NCBI GenBank assembly: GCA_946405515.1
Contig: CAMJHM010000004.1
Span: 1 to 64,000, forward strand
From: an uncultured Fibrobacter sp.
GTDB lineage: Bacteria; Fibrobacterota; Fibrobacteria; Fibrobacterales; Fibrobacteraceae
Length of the DNA stretch: 64,000 nt
Reading direction: 5' to 3'
Part shown: positions 46,642 through 56,576 of the stretch, one piece after another
How the letters are laid out: the number at the start of each line of letters is the position of its first letter
How positions within the stretch are numbered: position 1 is the first letter of the stretch
Notes under the pieces: model-generated
Told to the model about the DNA's origin: nothing
Databases searched by the model: none
Seen by the model: the letters and a program-made list of their open reading frames with translations, nothing else
Translations under genes and position numbers: made by a program

Positions 46642-47420
46642 TGACGAAGTTTAGACCGTGCATAGACCTCCACGACGGCAAGGTAAAGCAAATCGTAGGC
46701 AGTTCGCTTTCCGATAGCGGAAGCGGCCTCAAGACGAATTTCGAGACGAATAAGTCCGCAGCATCATTCGCCGAGATGTACAAACGCGACGGAGTCAAGG
46801 GTGGGCATGTCATCATGCTCGGCAAGGGCAACGAAGCCGCAGCCAAGGCGGCCCTTGCAGCCTACGAAGGAGGCCTTCAGGTCGGGGGCGGCATCACGGC
46901 CGTCAACGCGAAGGAATACCTCGACGCCGGAGCAAGCCACGTGATCGTCACAAGCTGGATTTTCCCCAACGGCGAACTGGACAACGAACGGTTGCGCCTG
47001 CTGACAAACACCATCGGGAAATCCCGCCTCGTGCTGGATTTGAGTTGCAAAAGCACCTCCCACGGAGAACGCCCCAGCTGGAACGTCGCCATAAACCGCT
47101 GGCAGACGCTCACGAATGTCAAGATATCGAGGCAGACGCTCCAAAGCCTCTCCGGCTTTTGCGATGAATTTTTAATCCACGCCGCAGACGTGGAAGGCAA
47201 GCAGCAGGGAATGGACGACGAACTCATCCGATTCCTAGCCGAGTTCAGCCCGATTCCGGTCACCTACGCCGGCGGAGCCAAGAGCCTCGACGACCTAAAA
47301 CACTGCAAAGAAATTTCAAACGACAAAGTAGACCTCACTATCGGAAGTGCCTTGGACATTTTCGGTGGGAAAGGAGTCAAATATGACGACTGTATTGCGT
47401 TCAACAAAGGTCAACGCTAA
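46641..47420 (+). CDS. hisA: Phosphoribosylformimino-5-aminoimidazole carboxamide ribotide isomerase, eukaryotic HIS6-like type
   Basis: FRPCIDLHDGKVKQIVG, LQVGGGI, VIVTSWIFPNG, LVLDLSCKST, NRWQTLT, DEFLIHAADVEG, VTYAGGAKSLDDLK, KVDLTIGSALDIFGG match the yeast HIS6 pattern recalled from memory. Confidence 0.88.
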   Translation: MTKFRPCIDLHDGKVKQIVGSSLSDSGSGLKTNFETNKSAASFAEMYKRDGVKGGHVIMLGKGNEAAAKAALAAYEGGLQVGGGITAVNAKEYLDAGASHVIVTSWIFPNGELDNERLRLLTNTIGKSRLVLDLSCKSTSHGERPSWNVAINRWQTLTNVKISRQTLQSLSGFCDEFLIHAADVEGKQQGMDDELIRFLAEFSPIPVTYAGGAKSLDDLKHCKEISNDKVDLTIGSALDIFGGKGVKYDDCIAFNKGQR

Positions 47421-48807
47421 GACCGACGTGGTGGACACTCGCCCGCCCATATTCGGCAGGACGGTCACCAGCACATTCCGCAAATACTGGGGAATGAAGC
47501 ACAAGCCCCCCGGAAACATCCGCACATGCTGGATTCCGCCCATCGTGTTCGGCACATGCATCTTGAACATTCCCAAGTTGCTCAAACTTCGCTGGTACAT
47601 GAACAAGGAACGCAAGAAACGCGATCCCGACGACGTGAGCGTCATCTTCTACAGCGACCTGCTCGACGAAACAAACGGCATTGCGAACAACCTGCGTCAT
47701 ATCGTTCCTTACATGCGCGCCCACGGTATGAAGGCCAGCCTTGCCGGCATTGCCTTCAACACAAGGCCCTGCGGCGTGGTCGAGAACGGCTACTGCTTTT
47801 TGCTGCCGCGCATATTCAGTATGGAGCTGCTCGGCTATGCAAACAGCGAACTTGACATCATGCGCATCGGCCCCGTACTTAGACTTCTGAAGCGCTACCC
47901 AGTCGACATCATTGAACTTGAAACCCCGAGCCCTGGCGCTTGGCTGGTTCGCTTCTGCGCCTTCTTTGCTGGAGTGAAAGTACTCAGTCACTACCGCACC
48001 GACGTGCCCACCTACACGAAGACCCTCGTGAAGGCCAAGTGGATGCATGTGTACGTCCTTTGGCTCATGCGCATTTTCTACGCCATGTCCCGCCCGGTCA
48101 TCAGCCCCTGCGACGACTACGTGGAAATTCTCAAGAAGCAACTGAAGGTCCCGGCAGACAAGATCGTGATGCTCCCCCGCGGCCTCCCGCTCGACCAGTT
48201 CAATCCGAGTTGGGCAAACAAGGGCACCTGGGAAAAATTCGGCGAGAAAAAAGCCGTACGCTTCCTGTTCTGCGGCCGCATTTCCAAAGAAAAGAACATT
48301 CCCTTCTTGAACGAAGTCTGGAAAGAATTCGCAAAGCGCCACGACGACGTGCAACTCATGTTCGTGGGTTACGGCTGGTACCTCGAAGAACTCAAGGTGA
48401 TCTACAAGGATAATCCGGAAGTCCTATTTGCCGGGGAACAGGGCGGAGAAATGCTCGCCGGCCTGTACGCCGACGCAGACTACCTCGTGTTCCCGAGTAC
48501 AACAGACACCTTCGGTAACGTGGTCGTTGAAGCGATGGCCAGCGGCACTCCCGCTGTGGTCAGCGATTTCGGCGGGCCCAAGAGCATCGTCAAGGAAGAA
48601 TCCTGCGGGTTCATCCGTCCGCTCGACAAGGAAGCTTGGCTCGAAGCCCTCGAGAAGTGCTACGACCTCAAGAAAAACCACCCGGACGAATACGAAGCCA
48701 TGAGCAAGCGCGTATTTGACAAGAGCCGCATCTACACTCTCGAAAATGCAGCCAAGGCTCAGTTCAAGTACTTCCGCCAACTCAAGAAGGAAGCCTACGG
48801 CATCTAA
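47383..48807 (+). CDS. Glycosyltransferase family 4/group 1
   Basis: FLFCGRISKEKNIPFLNEVW, LVFPSTTDTFGNVVVEAMASGTPAVVSDFGGPKSIV. Confidence 0.92.
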   Translation: MTTVLRSTKVNAKTDVVDTRPPIFGRTVTSTFRKYWGMKHKPPGNIRTCWIPPIVFGTCILNIPKLLKLRWYMNKERKKRDPDDVSVIFYSDLLDETNGIANNLRHIVPYMRAHGMKASLAGIAFNTRPCGVVENGYCFLLPRIFSMELLGYANSELDIMRIGPVLRLLKRYPVDIIELETPSPGAWLVRFCAFFAGVKVLSHYRTDVPTYTKTLVKAKWMHVYVLWLMRIFYAMSRPVISPCDDYVEILKKQLKVPADKIVMLPRGLPLDQFNPSWANKGTWEKFGEKKAVRFLFCGRISKEKNIPFLNEVWKEFAKRHDDVQLMFVGYGWYLEELKVIYKDNPEVLFAGEQGGEMLAGLYADADYLVFPSTTDTFGNVVVEAMASGTPAVVSDFGGPKSIVKEESCGFIRPLDKEAWLEALEKCYDLKKNHPDEYEAMSKRVFDKSRIYTLENAAKAQFKYFRQLKKEAYGI

Positions 48808-49891
48808 GGTTTCAAAGGCCGCCCCAGAAGAAGCCCTCCGCACCTGGTTCAGGAAAAATGCGACAGGGCTTCCTTGGCGCAATGCCGATTTAGATTCTAA
48901 ACGCGCCCCTTATGCAGTCTGGATCAGCGAGACCATGCTGCAACAGACGCAGGTGTCCACTGTGCGGGATTATTTTGTCCGCTGGATGGAGCGTTTCCCG
49001 ACGGTCGAGGCATTAGCCAAAGCCGACGAAGCCGAAGTGTTCCGCTACTGGCAAGGGCTTGGCTATTACAGCCGCGCCAGGAACATCCTCAAAACCGCAA
49101 AACTCATCGCCAACGCGGGGGGCAAATTCCCGGAAACACGCAAGGGGCTCGAAGCTCTCCCCGGAATTGGAGCATATACGGCAGGGGCAATCCTAAGCCT
49201 TGCATTCCACAAACGCGAAGCCATCCTGGACGGGAACTTGGTCAGGATTTTCAGCAGGCTATACGAACTCGCCTTTTTGCCCACGGGCAAGAAAGAAAGC
49301 GAAACGTACTGGGACTATGCAAAAAAGTGGGCCGACTCCCCCAAGGGCTACATGCACAACGAAGCCCTCATGGAGCTGGGACGCACCACTTGTAAACCGC
49401 GGAATCCGCAATGCGCCTCGTGCCCGCTCGCGGGCACATGCCGTTCCTACAGGAACGGCCGGGTCGCCGAGTTTCCGCCGACCCGGAGGCGCCTCCAGAA
49501 AGACTGGCACGGAACGGTCCTTGTCATCGAAAGCACCGACGGGAAAATTCTTGCAGTCAGCAGCGGGCAAGCATTCCTCGAAGGGCAACTATCTCTCCCC
49601 CATTTTGAAAGCGCCAAAACAGCAACCGCAGGCTTCCCGGCCAAGGCGGAGGCTTACATCAACGCAGACGATGTCGAAAGCATCACCGATTGCGGGAGCT
49701 TCCGCCACAACATCACCATCCACAAAATGGAATGCGACGTGTTGCATGTTTTGCTGAAGAAATCCAGCAAATCTCAAAAACTTCCCAGCACGTATTCTTG
49801 GGTTCCCAAAGCAAAAGCCTCAGAAACATTCGCCAACAGTTTCAGTTTGAAGGCACTAGAACGTCTTGCGGACCGTGCAGACAAAGCGTAA
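48716..49891 (+). CDS. mutY: A/G-specific adenine glycosylase
   Basis: WISETMLQQTQVSTV, LPGIGAYTAGAILSLAF, CxxxxxxCxxCxxxxxC cluster; start may be internal (48746 or later) because the 5' end overlaps the GT gene. Confidence 0.92.
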   Translation: MTRAASTLSKMQPRLSSSTSANSRRKPTASKVSKAAPEEALRTWFRKNATGLPWRNADLDSKRAPYAVWISETMLQQTQVSTVRDYFVRWMERFPTVEALAKADEAEVFRYWQGLGYYSRARNILKTAKLIANAGGKFPETRKGLEALPGIGAYTAGAILSLAFHKREAILDGNLVRIFSRLYELAFLPTGKKESETYWDYAKKWADSPKGYMHNEALMELGRTTCKPRNPQCASCPLAGTCRSYRNGRVAEFPPTRRRLQKDWHGTVLVIESTDGKILAVSSGQAFLEGQLSLPHFESAKTATAGFPAKAEAYINADDVESITDCGSFRHNITIHKMECDVLHVLLKKSSKSQKLPSTYSWVPKAKASETFANSFSLKALERLADRADKA

Positions 49892-51586
49892 CCGGTCGTA
49901 GCTCCCGTTCGGAGTCTGTATTGCATCATCCGTAAGGACATGCAACAAAGTCCCGGTCAAGAAAATCCCGTACTTCGGGAAGCGCTGTTCAAATGTGGCG
50001 TCCCAATACCAGTCACCCTTAATAACCATCGGGTCGGAGGAGCGCAAGTTCCAACGCGCATCGCTGCGGTAGCGCAAAGAATGGGCAATGCGGAAAGTCC
50101 CGTTCAAGAGCCAATCCCCTTCGAACGCAGCATAATATTCAACCGGAGAGACCTCGAATTCACGGCTCGGTCCCCAGATGTGTTCATAACCGCCGAGCGC
50201 TGTAAAACTGAACATCTTGCCATAATCTAGGCCAAGCCAGACTTCACCTGAAAGGCCCTGAATCCATTCGTGAATACGGTCCACATTACCATGACGATAG
50301 ACTAGGTTTTCAGCTTCCACGAACCCCGTCGTATCGAAAGTTTCGGCACCATATTCAATCCAACCCGCGACACGCGCCCCCAAGCGGAACACCGACAAAG
50401 AATCCTCGGCACGCACATAAAGCTCATGCATCTGCATACTGCCATCGGCAGCGAGGCTAATCGTATCCCCGTCAAAATATTCTTCCGTATCGGCAATCGG
50501 GTTTAAACGCGTTCCGGCGATATTCTTTTCGCCAAGAATCAATCCCAGACGAGGCAGGGGATCAACCTTGTACTCCACGCTATCTTGCAAGAGCCAATCG
50601 CGATTGTTCACGCCAAACATCGCTTCCAAAGTCAACACATTCAGCGGCATCACGCGCAGCTGGGCAAATGGCCACACGACAAAGTCATCTTCTAACCCGG
50701 TATAGACAGTGCCATCGTCTTCCACGGTACGGAATTGCAAACCTGTACCGAACCAGAACATTCCATCCTTACAAAGTTTGCCACAATGGTAATAGGCAGA
50801 GCCATTCCATTCTGTGCGGGTTCCCGTCTCTTTTTTCTTGTAATTCTGGTATTCAGCATTTTCGTAAGCAAGCGTAAGCGAGATGTCCATGAAATCGGCA
50901 CGCGCTTCGACCCTCGGAGAATAATGCACCGGAATCCAGCGAGAACTTTCCCCGAACACCCACAGATATTCCTCGCCCGCAATTACAGAAGCATCTACAC
51001 CATGACCGGTATAACCCAGCCCGCCGTAAGCCGTACTGAACATGGGCCAGTTTTCGCCAAACCAAGAGAATTCGTCGTTCACCTGCTTTTTACGCACCTT
51101 CATGGATTCGTCAGAATAAACATCCACCTGAAACAGGCGCGCAGTAGCCCACAAACCCATAAACGCGGGAGAACGGAAACCACCTTCTAGAATCGGAGTT
51201 CTGTTACTCGGGCGGTCTTCTTTTTTGTAAAGGGCATCCTGGTAAATCATGTCGCCCAGCTCATTGCCCGTCCGCAACCACAAAGCCGGTTCACGCGGAG
51301 TCCAGTTCGGCGTTTCAGACAAACGATTGAACAGCAAACGCATTCTCAATTTTTCGGGAGTCCAGAGTTCGCTTTCGGAATGAATGCCACCTGCACCATT
51401 TTCGCGATCAAAGCTATACGTTGGCGCACCCACCAAGAATGTACCGTCGTCACGGGTAACAGCATCCATCCCCTCTGTTTCAGGTTCAATCAAAGCAAAC
51501 GCAGGCAAGGCAGCAAATAGTACAAGCGCAAAAAATTTAAAAAAGATTTTATGCGAGGTCGATACGTACATTACCACAACCTCCAT
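49856..51586 (-). CDS. Predicted outer-membrane beta-barrel protein
   Basis: Signal peptide ALVLFAALPAFA; ends RLRFVCTVRKTF. Confidence 0.65.
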   Translation of the reverse strand: MEVVVMYVSTSHKIFFKFFALVLFAALPAFALIEPETEGMDAVTRDDGTFLVGAPTYSFDRENGAGGIHSESELWTPEKLRMRLLFNRLSETPNWTPREPALWLRTGNELGDMIYQDALYKKEDRPSNRTPILEGGFRSPAFMGLWATARLFQVDVYSDESMKVRKKQVNDEFSWFGENWPMFSTAYGGLGYTGHGVDASVIAGEEYLWVFGESSRWIPVHYSPRVEARADFMDISLTLAYENAEYQNYKKKETGTRTEWNGSAYYHCGKLCKDGMFWFGTGLQFRTVEDDGTVYTGLEDDFVVWPFAQLRVMPLNVLTLEAMFGVNNRDWLLQDSVEYKVDPLPRLGLILGEKNIAGTRLNPIADTEEYFDGDTISLAADGSMQMHELYVRAEDSLSVFRLGARVAGWIEYGAETFDTTGFVEAENLVYRHGNVDRIHEWIQGLSGEVWLGLDYGKMFSFTALGGYEHIWGPSREFEVSPVEYYAAFEGDWLLNGTFRIAHSLRYRSDARWNLRSSDPMVIKGDWYWDATFEQRFPKYGIFLTGTLLHVLTDDAIQTPNGSYDRLRFVCTVRKTF

Positions 51587-52179
51587 TCAGCATAAAATCC
51601 GGCAGACAGCATATCCGAACGTTTCGGCAACGTCCAAAGTTCTTCCCAAAGCATGTCAAAGCCGATTCGCAAACGTTCGTATTTCAAGAACGGCACATTT
51701 AAATGGATAAAATAACCGAACTCGGTCTCGTTATCGACAAGCGTCCCGCCAGGCAAATCATAGTCTTTATCCTCGCCGCCATCGGAGCGGTTCCAGTTGC
51801 AAGTGAATCCAGCACCAACCATGACCGGGCTTATCCAGCGACTGTGCCAATCCAAGCCGAGGCGGCCCATCGCTTGATGCACACCAGGATACGGGATTTC
51901 CTTATTCCGAGTCTTGAAATAAGCATAATCAAAATGGAGAATGCCGTCAAAATCGGCCCAATAGGAATATCGCAAACCCAGTCCGATGTAAGCAGAATTT
52001 TCGACAACATCAAGCAAATCGCCCCACGGGTAAATTTCACCACCTTGAATAGAAATAGACACATGCGAAAAAGCAATGTCCGACGGCGACAAGGCTGCGG
52101 AATCCTGCGCAGGAGTCTCCGCAGCAAAACTACACACGGCAAAAACAAGAAGAATCACCAAGAGCCTCACTAAACGCAT
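51571..52179 (-). CDS. Predicted outer-membrane protein
   Basis: Signal peptide LVILLVFAVCSFA; barrel-like pattern ending ...FYAEWRLW. Confidence 0.65.
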   Translation of the reverse strand: MRLVRLLVILLVFAVCSFAAETPAQDSAALSPSDIAFSHVSISIQGGEIYPWGDLLDVVENSAYIGLGLRYSYWADFDGILHFDYAYFKTRNKEIPYPGVHQAMGRLGLDWHSRWISPVMVGAGFTCNWNRSDGGEDKDYDLPGGTLVDNETEFGYFIHLNVPFLKYERLRIGFDMLWEELWTLPKRSDMLSAGFYAEWRLW

Positions 52180-53414
52180 TAGCCCTCCTCGACCTTTTCA
52201 AGCGCTTGTGCAAAAAATCCATCAAAGCGGGCATCTTTCTTTCCAGGGAGTACCGGCTCGCCCACCTTCGCAAATTCAGGATGTCCCTTGAGGAATTTCG
52301 AGACGACTTGAGTCGTTTCCATAGGATCCGGGCTGCACGTGGCATACACGAGACGACCACCGGATTTCAAGAATCGGGCCGCACTTTCCAAAATGCGGAG
52401 CTGCAAACCGGCCAATTCCTTGAGCGATTCCTGCGTAAGGCGGTACACTGATTCCGGACGGCGCGCGACAACGCCCATGTTGCTGCACGGAACGTCGAGA
52501 AGGATACGGTCAAATAGGTATGAGCTGTGAGGCGAGAGAGCGTCAACGCAATCAATTTTGACGTTTGTAAGGCCGAGGCGGTCCATCAGGTCCTTCATCT
52601 TTTCGAGGCGATGTTCCGAAGAATCCGTTGCAAGGATGTCGAGCGAAGGATCCATTTCGGCAAGGAGAGCCGTCTTCCCGCCGGGGGCCGCACAGGCATC
52701 CCACACACTCATTCCCGGCTTTGCATCCAGAAGTTTCACGACCTCGTAAGCAGACGGGTTCTGGAAACTGATTTTTCCTTCGATAAATTCGGGAGAGGCC
52801 AGAATCGCCTTGACGCCTGCATCATGCGGCAGTTCGACAAAGCGGTCGTAAAGAATAGAAGCCCCCGGAATTCCCAAGCGCTGCACAATCACAGGAGCGC
52901 TCGCCTTCTGCAAATTCACGCGGAGCCATTCGGTCGGGCGTTCCAGAGTGGCGTGGGCCTTCGCTTCGGCTTCGTCGCCACCGTAAATATCGAACCAACG
53001 GCGCACAATCCATTCGGGCACCGAATTTTCTATCGAGACACGACGCACGCGCTGCGGAGGAAGTTCAGGAGCACCCGCTTTGCGGGCAGCCCTGAGCACA
53101 GCATTCACAAGACTTGCCGCACCATTCCCGAGATTAGCGGAACGGGCAAGTTCGACACTCGAGTTGATTGCCGCATAGTCGGGCACTTCCATGAAGAAAA
53201 GCTGGAACAGCCCCATCTCAAGGACAATCTTCACCTCGAGCGCAGGCATCCTCTTGGTCAGCGTCTTGATAAAATATTCCAAGTACAAGTGCCTACGGCA
53301 CACGCCGAGCGCAATCTCCATGGCAAACGGGGAAAGCCCGCTTTCCTTGATAAACGCGCCGTCCTTTTGCCAAAGCAACAGGACTCGATAAGCCTCTTCA
53401 CGTTCCGTCAGCAA
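52179..53414 (-). CDS. rsmB: 16S rRNA (cytosine-5) methyltransferase RsmB
   Basis: NusB-like N-terminus, VWDACAAPGGKTALLAEM, LLDVPCSNMGVVARRPE, LVYATCSPDPMETTQVV. Confidence 0.93.
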   Translation of the reverse strand: MLTEREEAYRVLLLWQKDGAFIKESGLSPFAMEIALGVCRRHLYLEYFIKTLTKRMPALEVKIVLEMGLFQLFFMEVPDYAAINSSVELARSANLGNGAASLVNAVLRAARKAGAPELPPQRVRRVSIENSVPEWIVRRWFDIYGGDEAEAKAHATLERPTEWLRVNLQKASAPVIVQRLGIPGASILYDRFVELPHDAGVKAILASPEFIEGKISFQNPSAYEVVKLLDAKPGMSVWDACAAPGGKTALLAEMDPSLDILATDSSEHRLEKMKDLMDRLGLTNVKIDCVDALSPHSSYLFDRILLDVPCSNMGVVARRPESVYRLTQESLKELAGLQLRILESAARFLKSGGRLVYATCSPDPMETTQVVSKFLKGHPEFAKVGEPVLPGKKDARFDGFFAQALEKVEEG

Positions 53415-54331
53415 AATGCAAGTCCCTCACGCTTCTGGATTCCACGCATGAAGTCGGCAACAGGCATCGGCTTCTTGCCCTCGGCCTGGATTTCAAGCAC
53501 TTCGAGCACTCCGTCGCCAGTCCCTACAAAGAAACGTTTGTCGTCAAAAGCGACTTCTCCCGGAACAAGTTTTGGACCATTTTCAGGAGTGTCGGTCTTG
53601 CGGAGGTACACCATACGTCCACCGAGTTTGCCGTAACCACCCGGCCACGGATTGAATGCACGGATGCGATTGTGAATCACCTTTGCCGGCAACGAGAAAT
53701 CAATCAAGCCTTCTTCCTTCTTGATTTTCGGAGCACCGGAAGCCTGCGCATGGTCCTGCGTCAAATCCTTTTCGGAGCCACTATTCAACTGTGCAATTGC
53801 ATCGTCCAAAGCTTCGCAACCGGGAACAACCATCTTTTCGAGCAAAGACGCCGTCGTATCCTGATGGTCGATAACCACCGTACGCTGCGCAAGAATCGGG
53901 CCATGGTCCATCTTCTCGTCCAAGCGGAAAACCGTCACGCCCGTTTCGGCAAGCCCATCGGCAATAGCTCTTTGGACAGGAGCCGCACCGCGATACTTCG
54001 GGAGCAGGCTGCCATGTACGTTCACAGCGCCAAAGCGCGCCACGCCGAGAATGTTCTTCGGCAAGATGGAATAAGCGACAACGACAAAAAGGTCGGCATC
54101 GAACTTGCGGAGATCCGCCTCGAATTCCGGGGAATGCAAGTCCAGCGGCTGCAACACCGGTAGCCCGTGATTCTGGGCGGCCACCTTCACAGGAGGGGCA
54201 GTCAACACGCGCCCGCGACCGGCAGGCCTGTCCGGCTGAGTCACGACAGCAAGAACTTCGTTATCGGATGCAACAAGATGCTCCAAGAAATGTGCCGCAA
54301 AATCCGGCGTACCCATAAAAACAATCTTCAT
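53408..54331 (-). CDS. fmt: Methionyl-tRNA formyltransferase
   Basis: KIVFMGTPDFAAHFLEHLV, GAVNVHGSLLPKYRGAAPVQRAIADG. Confidence 0.96.
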   Translation of the reverse strand: MKIVFMGTPDFAAHFLEHLVASDNEVLAVVTQPDRPAGRGRVLTAPPVKVAAQNHGLPVLQPLDLHSPEFEADLRKFDADLFVVVAYSILPKNILGVARFGAVNVHGSLLPKYRGAAPVQRAIADGLAETGVTVFRLDEKMDHGPILAQRTVVIDHQDTTASLLEKMVVPGCEALDDAIAQLNSGSEKDLTQDHAQASGAPKIKKEEGLIDFSLPAKVIHNRIRAFNPWPGGYGKLGGRMVYLRKTDTPENGPKLVPGEVAFDDKRFFVGTGDGVLEVLEIQAEGKKPMPVADFMRGIQKREGLAFC

Positions 54332-54374
54332 GAAAAGAAATATAGGAAATGCACGGCCCCGAACGGATATTTGC

Positions 54375-54382
54375 TAAATTTG
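54375..54382 (+). promoter_or_regulatory. TAAATTTG box immediately upstream of cidA/lrgA-like gene
   Basis: TAnnTTTG, 4 nt before the ATG. Confidence 0.45.
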
Positions 54383-54386
54383 GCGC

Positions 54387-54752
54387 ATGCCCATTCTCGT
54401 TCAATTGATTGTCATATTGGGAATCTGCCTCACAGGCGACCTTCTGCATCGGTATGTAGGAATCCCCATTCCCGGGAACATCCTCGGAATGCTCATCTTG
54501 CTGCTGTTGCTCTGCTTCAAAGTCATCAAGGTCGACCACATCAAGGAAACCAGCGATTTTTTCCTCAAAAGGCTCCCCTTTTTCTTCTTGCCGCCAAGTA
54601 TCGGCATCATGGTCGCGGGTGACGAAGTCCTAAGCCAGTGGCCGCTCCTGCTCATCCTTTGCATCGCGCTCACCGTCGTCACGATGGCCGCCACCGGCTG
54701 GACTGTACAGATTCTCTCGCGAAAGCGCAAACCACAAGAGAAAACAAGGTAA
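54387..54752 (+). CDS. CidA/LrgA family membrane protein
   Basis: GIPIPGNILGMLILLLLLC, FFFLPPSIGIMV. Confidence 0.9.
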   Translation: MPILVQLIVILGICLTGDLLHRYVGIPIPGNILGMLILLLLLCFKVIKVDHIKETSDFFLKRLPFFFLPPSIGIMVAGDEVLSQWPLLLILCIALTVVTMAATGWTVQILSRKRKPQEKTR

Positions 54753-54764
54753 GGAGAATCCGCC

Positions 54765-55433
54765 ATGTCCACACCACTTTTCGGCATACTCCTAACCCTC
54801 ATCGCATTTGAATGCGGAGTGGCCATCCACAAGAAATTCAGCCACACGCTAGTCAACCCGCTATTGATTGCAAACGTCCTCATCATCGGATTTCTCTGCG
54901 CGACAGGCATCAGCTACGACACGTACAAAGTCGGCGGCGACTACATCTCGTTTTTCCTCGGCCCCGTCACCGTCGTGCTTGCCGTTCCGCTTTACAAACA
55001 AATTCAGCATCTAAAAAAGCACTGGTTTCCCATCCTCACCGGAATCTGCGTCGGTAGCCTCACGAGCATTCTCTGCGTCATTGCGACAAGCAAGCTCTTT
55101 CATTTGAGCGAAACCCTGATGCTCTCCATCGTCCCCAAGTCCATCACCATCCCAATGGGCTCCGTCGTTTCCGAACAAATCGGCGGCATTCCGAGCATCA
55201 CCATCATCGCCATCACCGTCACGGGGATTACCGGAGCCGTCACGGCGCCAATCGTCTGCAAGTACTGCCGTATAAAAGATCCCGTAGCGCAAGGTGTCGG
55301 CATCGGGACAGCAAGTCACGCACTTGGCACATCCACCGCAATGACCATGGGCGAAATCCAGGGAGCCATGAGCAGCCTTTCCATCGGCGTCGCCGGCGTA
55401 TTCACGGCATTTGTCGCGCCTATATTGCTATAA
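54765..55433 (+). CDS. LrgB/CidB family membrane protein
   Basis: FLGPVTVVLAVPLYKQ, PKSITIPMGSVVSEQIGGIPSIT, GIGTASHALGTSTAM. Confidence 0.93.
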   Translation: MSTPLFGILLTLIAFECGVAIHKKFSHTLVNPLLIANVLIIGFLCATGISYDTYKVGGDYISFFLGPVTVVLAVPLYKQIQHLKKHWFPILTGICVGSLTSILCVIATSKLFHLSETLMLSIVPKSITIPMGSVVSEQIGGIPSITIIAITVTGITGAVTAPIVCKYCRIKDPVAQGVGIGTASHALGTSTAMTMGEIQGAMSSLSIGVAGVFTAFVAPILL

Positions 55434-55937
55434 ACATTCACCGATAAGAATTGCATCTATTTCCTGCATCAAATTAATGTCATTAGAATGATTATTTTGA
55501 CATACGAAACGAGCTTTCCAATAGAAATCAACTTTTTGTTTGTATTTAGATGAAATAATTTTTTTTGCATCCTTAACGTATGCCGAATAAACAACGTCAT
55601 TTTGTTGGAGTTTCATTTGTGGAGCCTTAGGCATTTTCATCTTTTTTCCAGTTTCACCAATTGACACACAGCTCCCTCCTGCTCCTGACAAGGATTCACC
55701 CGGCAAGTTTTTTATTTCAAAAGAAGGCGGTTGCCACATTCCGCACTCACACTCAACGGAATCCTTAAGCAACCATTGTTTCTTTTCTAACGAATCTACA
55801 CTTAAAACACGAATAGAATAGCAATCTTCGCATTCAAAGGCAACACACAACTCTACAGGTGCCGAAAAGGCGCATACATATAGAATCTGGATAATCCCAA
55901 CTATTAATTTATTGTTTTTCATCAGGATTCCTGTCAT
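55428..55937 (-). CDS. Secreted hypothetical protein
   Basis: Signal peptide near MKNNKLIVGIIQILYVCAFSA; Cys-rich; orphan. Confidence 0.55.
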   Translation of the reverse strand: MTGILMKNNKLIVGIIQILYVCAFSAPVELCVAFECEDCYSIRVLSVDSLEKKQWLLKDSVECECGMWQPPSFEIKNLPGESLSGAGGSCVSIGETGKKMKMPKAPQMKLQQNDVVYSAYVKDAKKIISSKYKQKVDFYWKARFVCQNNHSNDINLMQEIDAILIGECL

Positions 55938-56015
55938 TAATCTTTGCTTTGAAGCCTTTTGTGAATATTCTGTAAATCATCGGTGCTGCATTTACAACTC
56001 AAGGAGTCGTAGGAA

Positions 56016-56576
56016 TCATTCTTTCTTCTTTTTCCTTTCTCTTATCGCTTTAAGTTGCTCTTCGGTGCAAAAGCCGGAAATGTAGAATCTTGCGGAGCCG
56101 GATGCGTTTAATCGAACATAACTTGAATCATAATCGACATTCCATTCTATGTTAAAGTAACGTCCAAATAGGCTGTCTGTTTCAAGTTCTTGTTTTTTTG
56201 AGAACCATAAAATTTTTTCATAAGATTCATAAACCATTTTCTCTGAATAATGGTTCGGCATACACCTTGCCGGTTTTGCCTTGTCAAATACCGAATTCTT
56301 AATCATCGATATAGGACCTAAAAAGAAGTAATCATAATCCGGAAGTATGGAATGACGATAATCATACGAGCATTGGGAATACGAAAACAAATACGGTTTA
56401 TTCGACTTATACTTCTCCAAAACCCAATGATCCGTTTTGTCATCGTCCTCCGTAAAGCAATACTCACCATAGACATCCCTTGATGCTATACTATCTTGAG
56501 AAAAGACCAAGGATGTTATTAGAGCTATACTAAAACTAAAAATTCGGACATCTATAACTTTTAGGTAATTTATCAT
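56016..56576 (-). CDS. Secreted hypothetical protein
   Basis: Signal-peptide-like N-terminus; start MINYLKVID within ORF 56016..56594; overlaps the next gene. Confidence 0.5.
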   Translation of the reverse strand: MINYLKVIDVRIFSFSIALITSLVFSQDSIASRDVYGEYCFTEDDDKTDHWVLEKYKSNKPYLFSYSQCSYDYRHSILPDYDYFFLGPISMIKNSVFDKAKPARCMPNHYSEKMVYESYEKILWFSKKQELETDSLFGRYFNIEWNVDYDSSYVRLNASGSARFYISGFCTEEQLKAIRERKKKKE

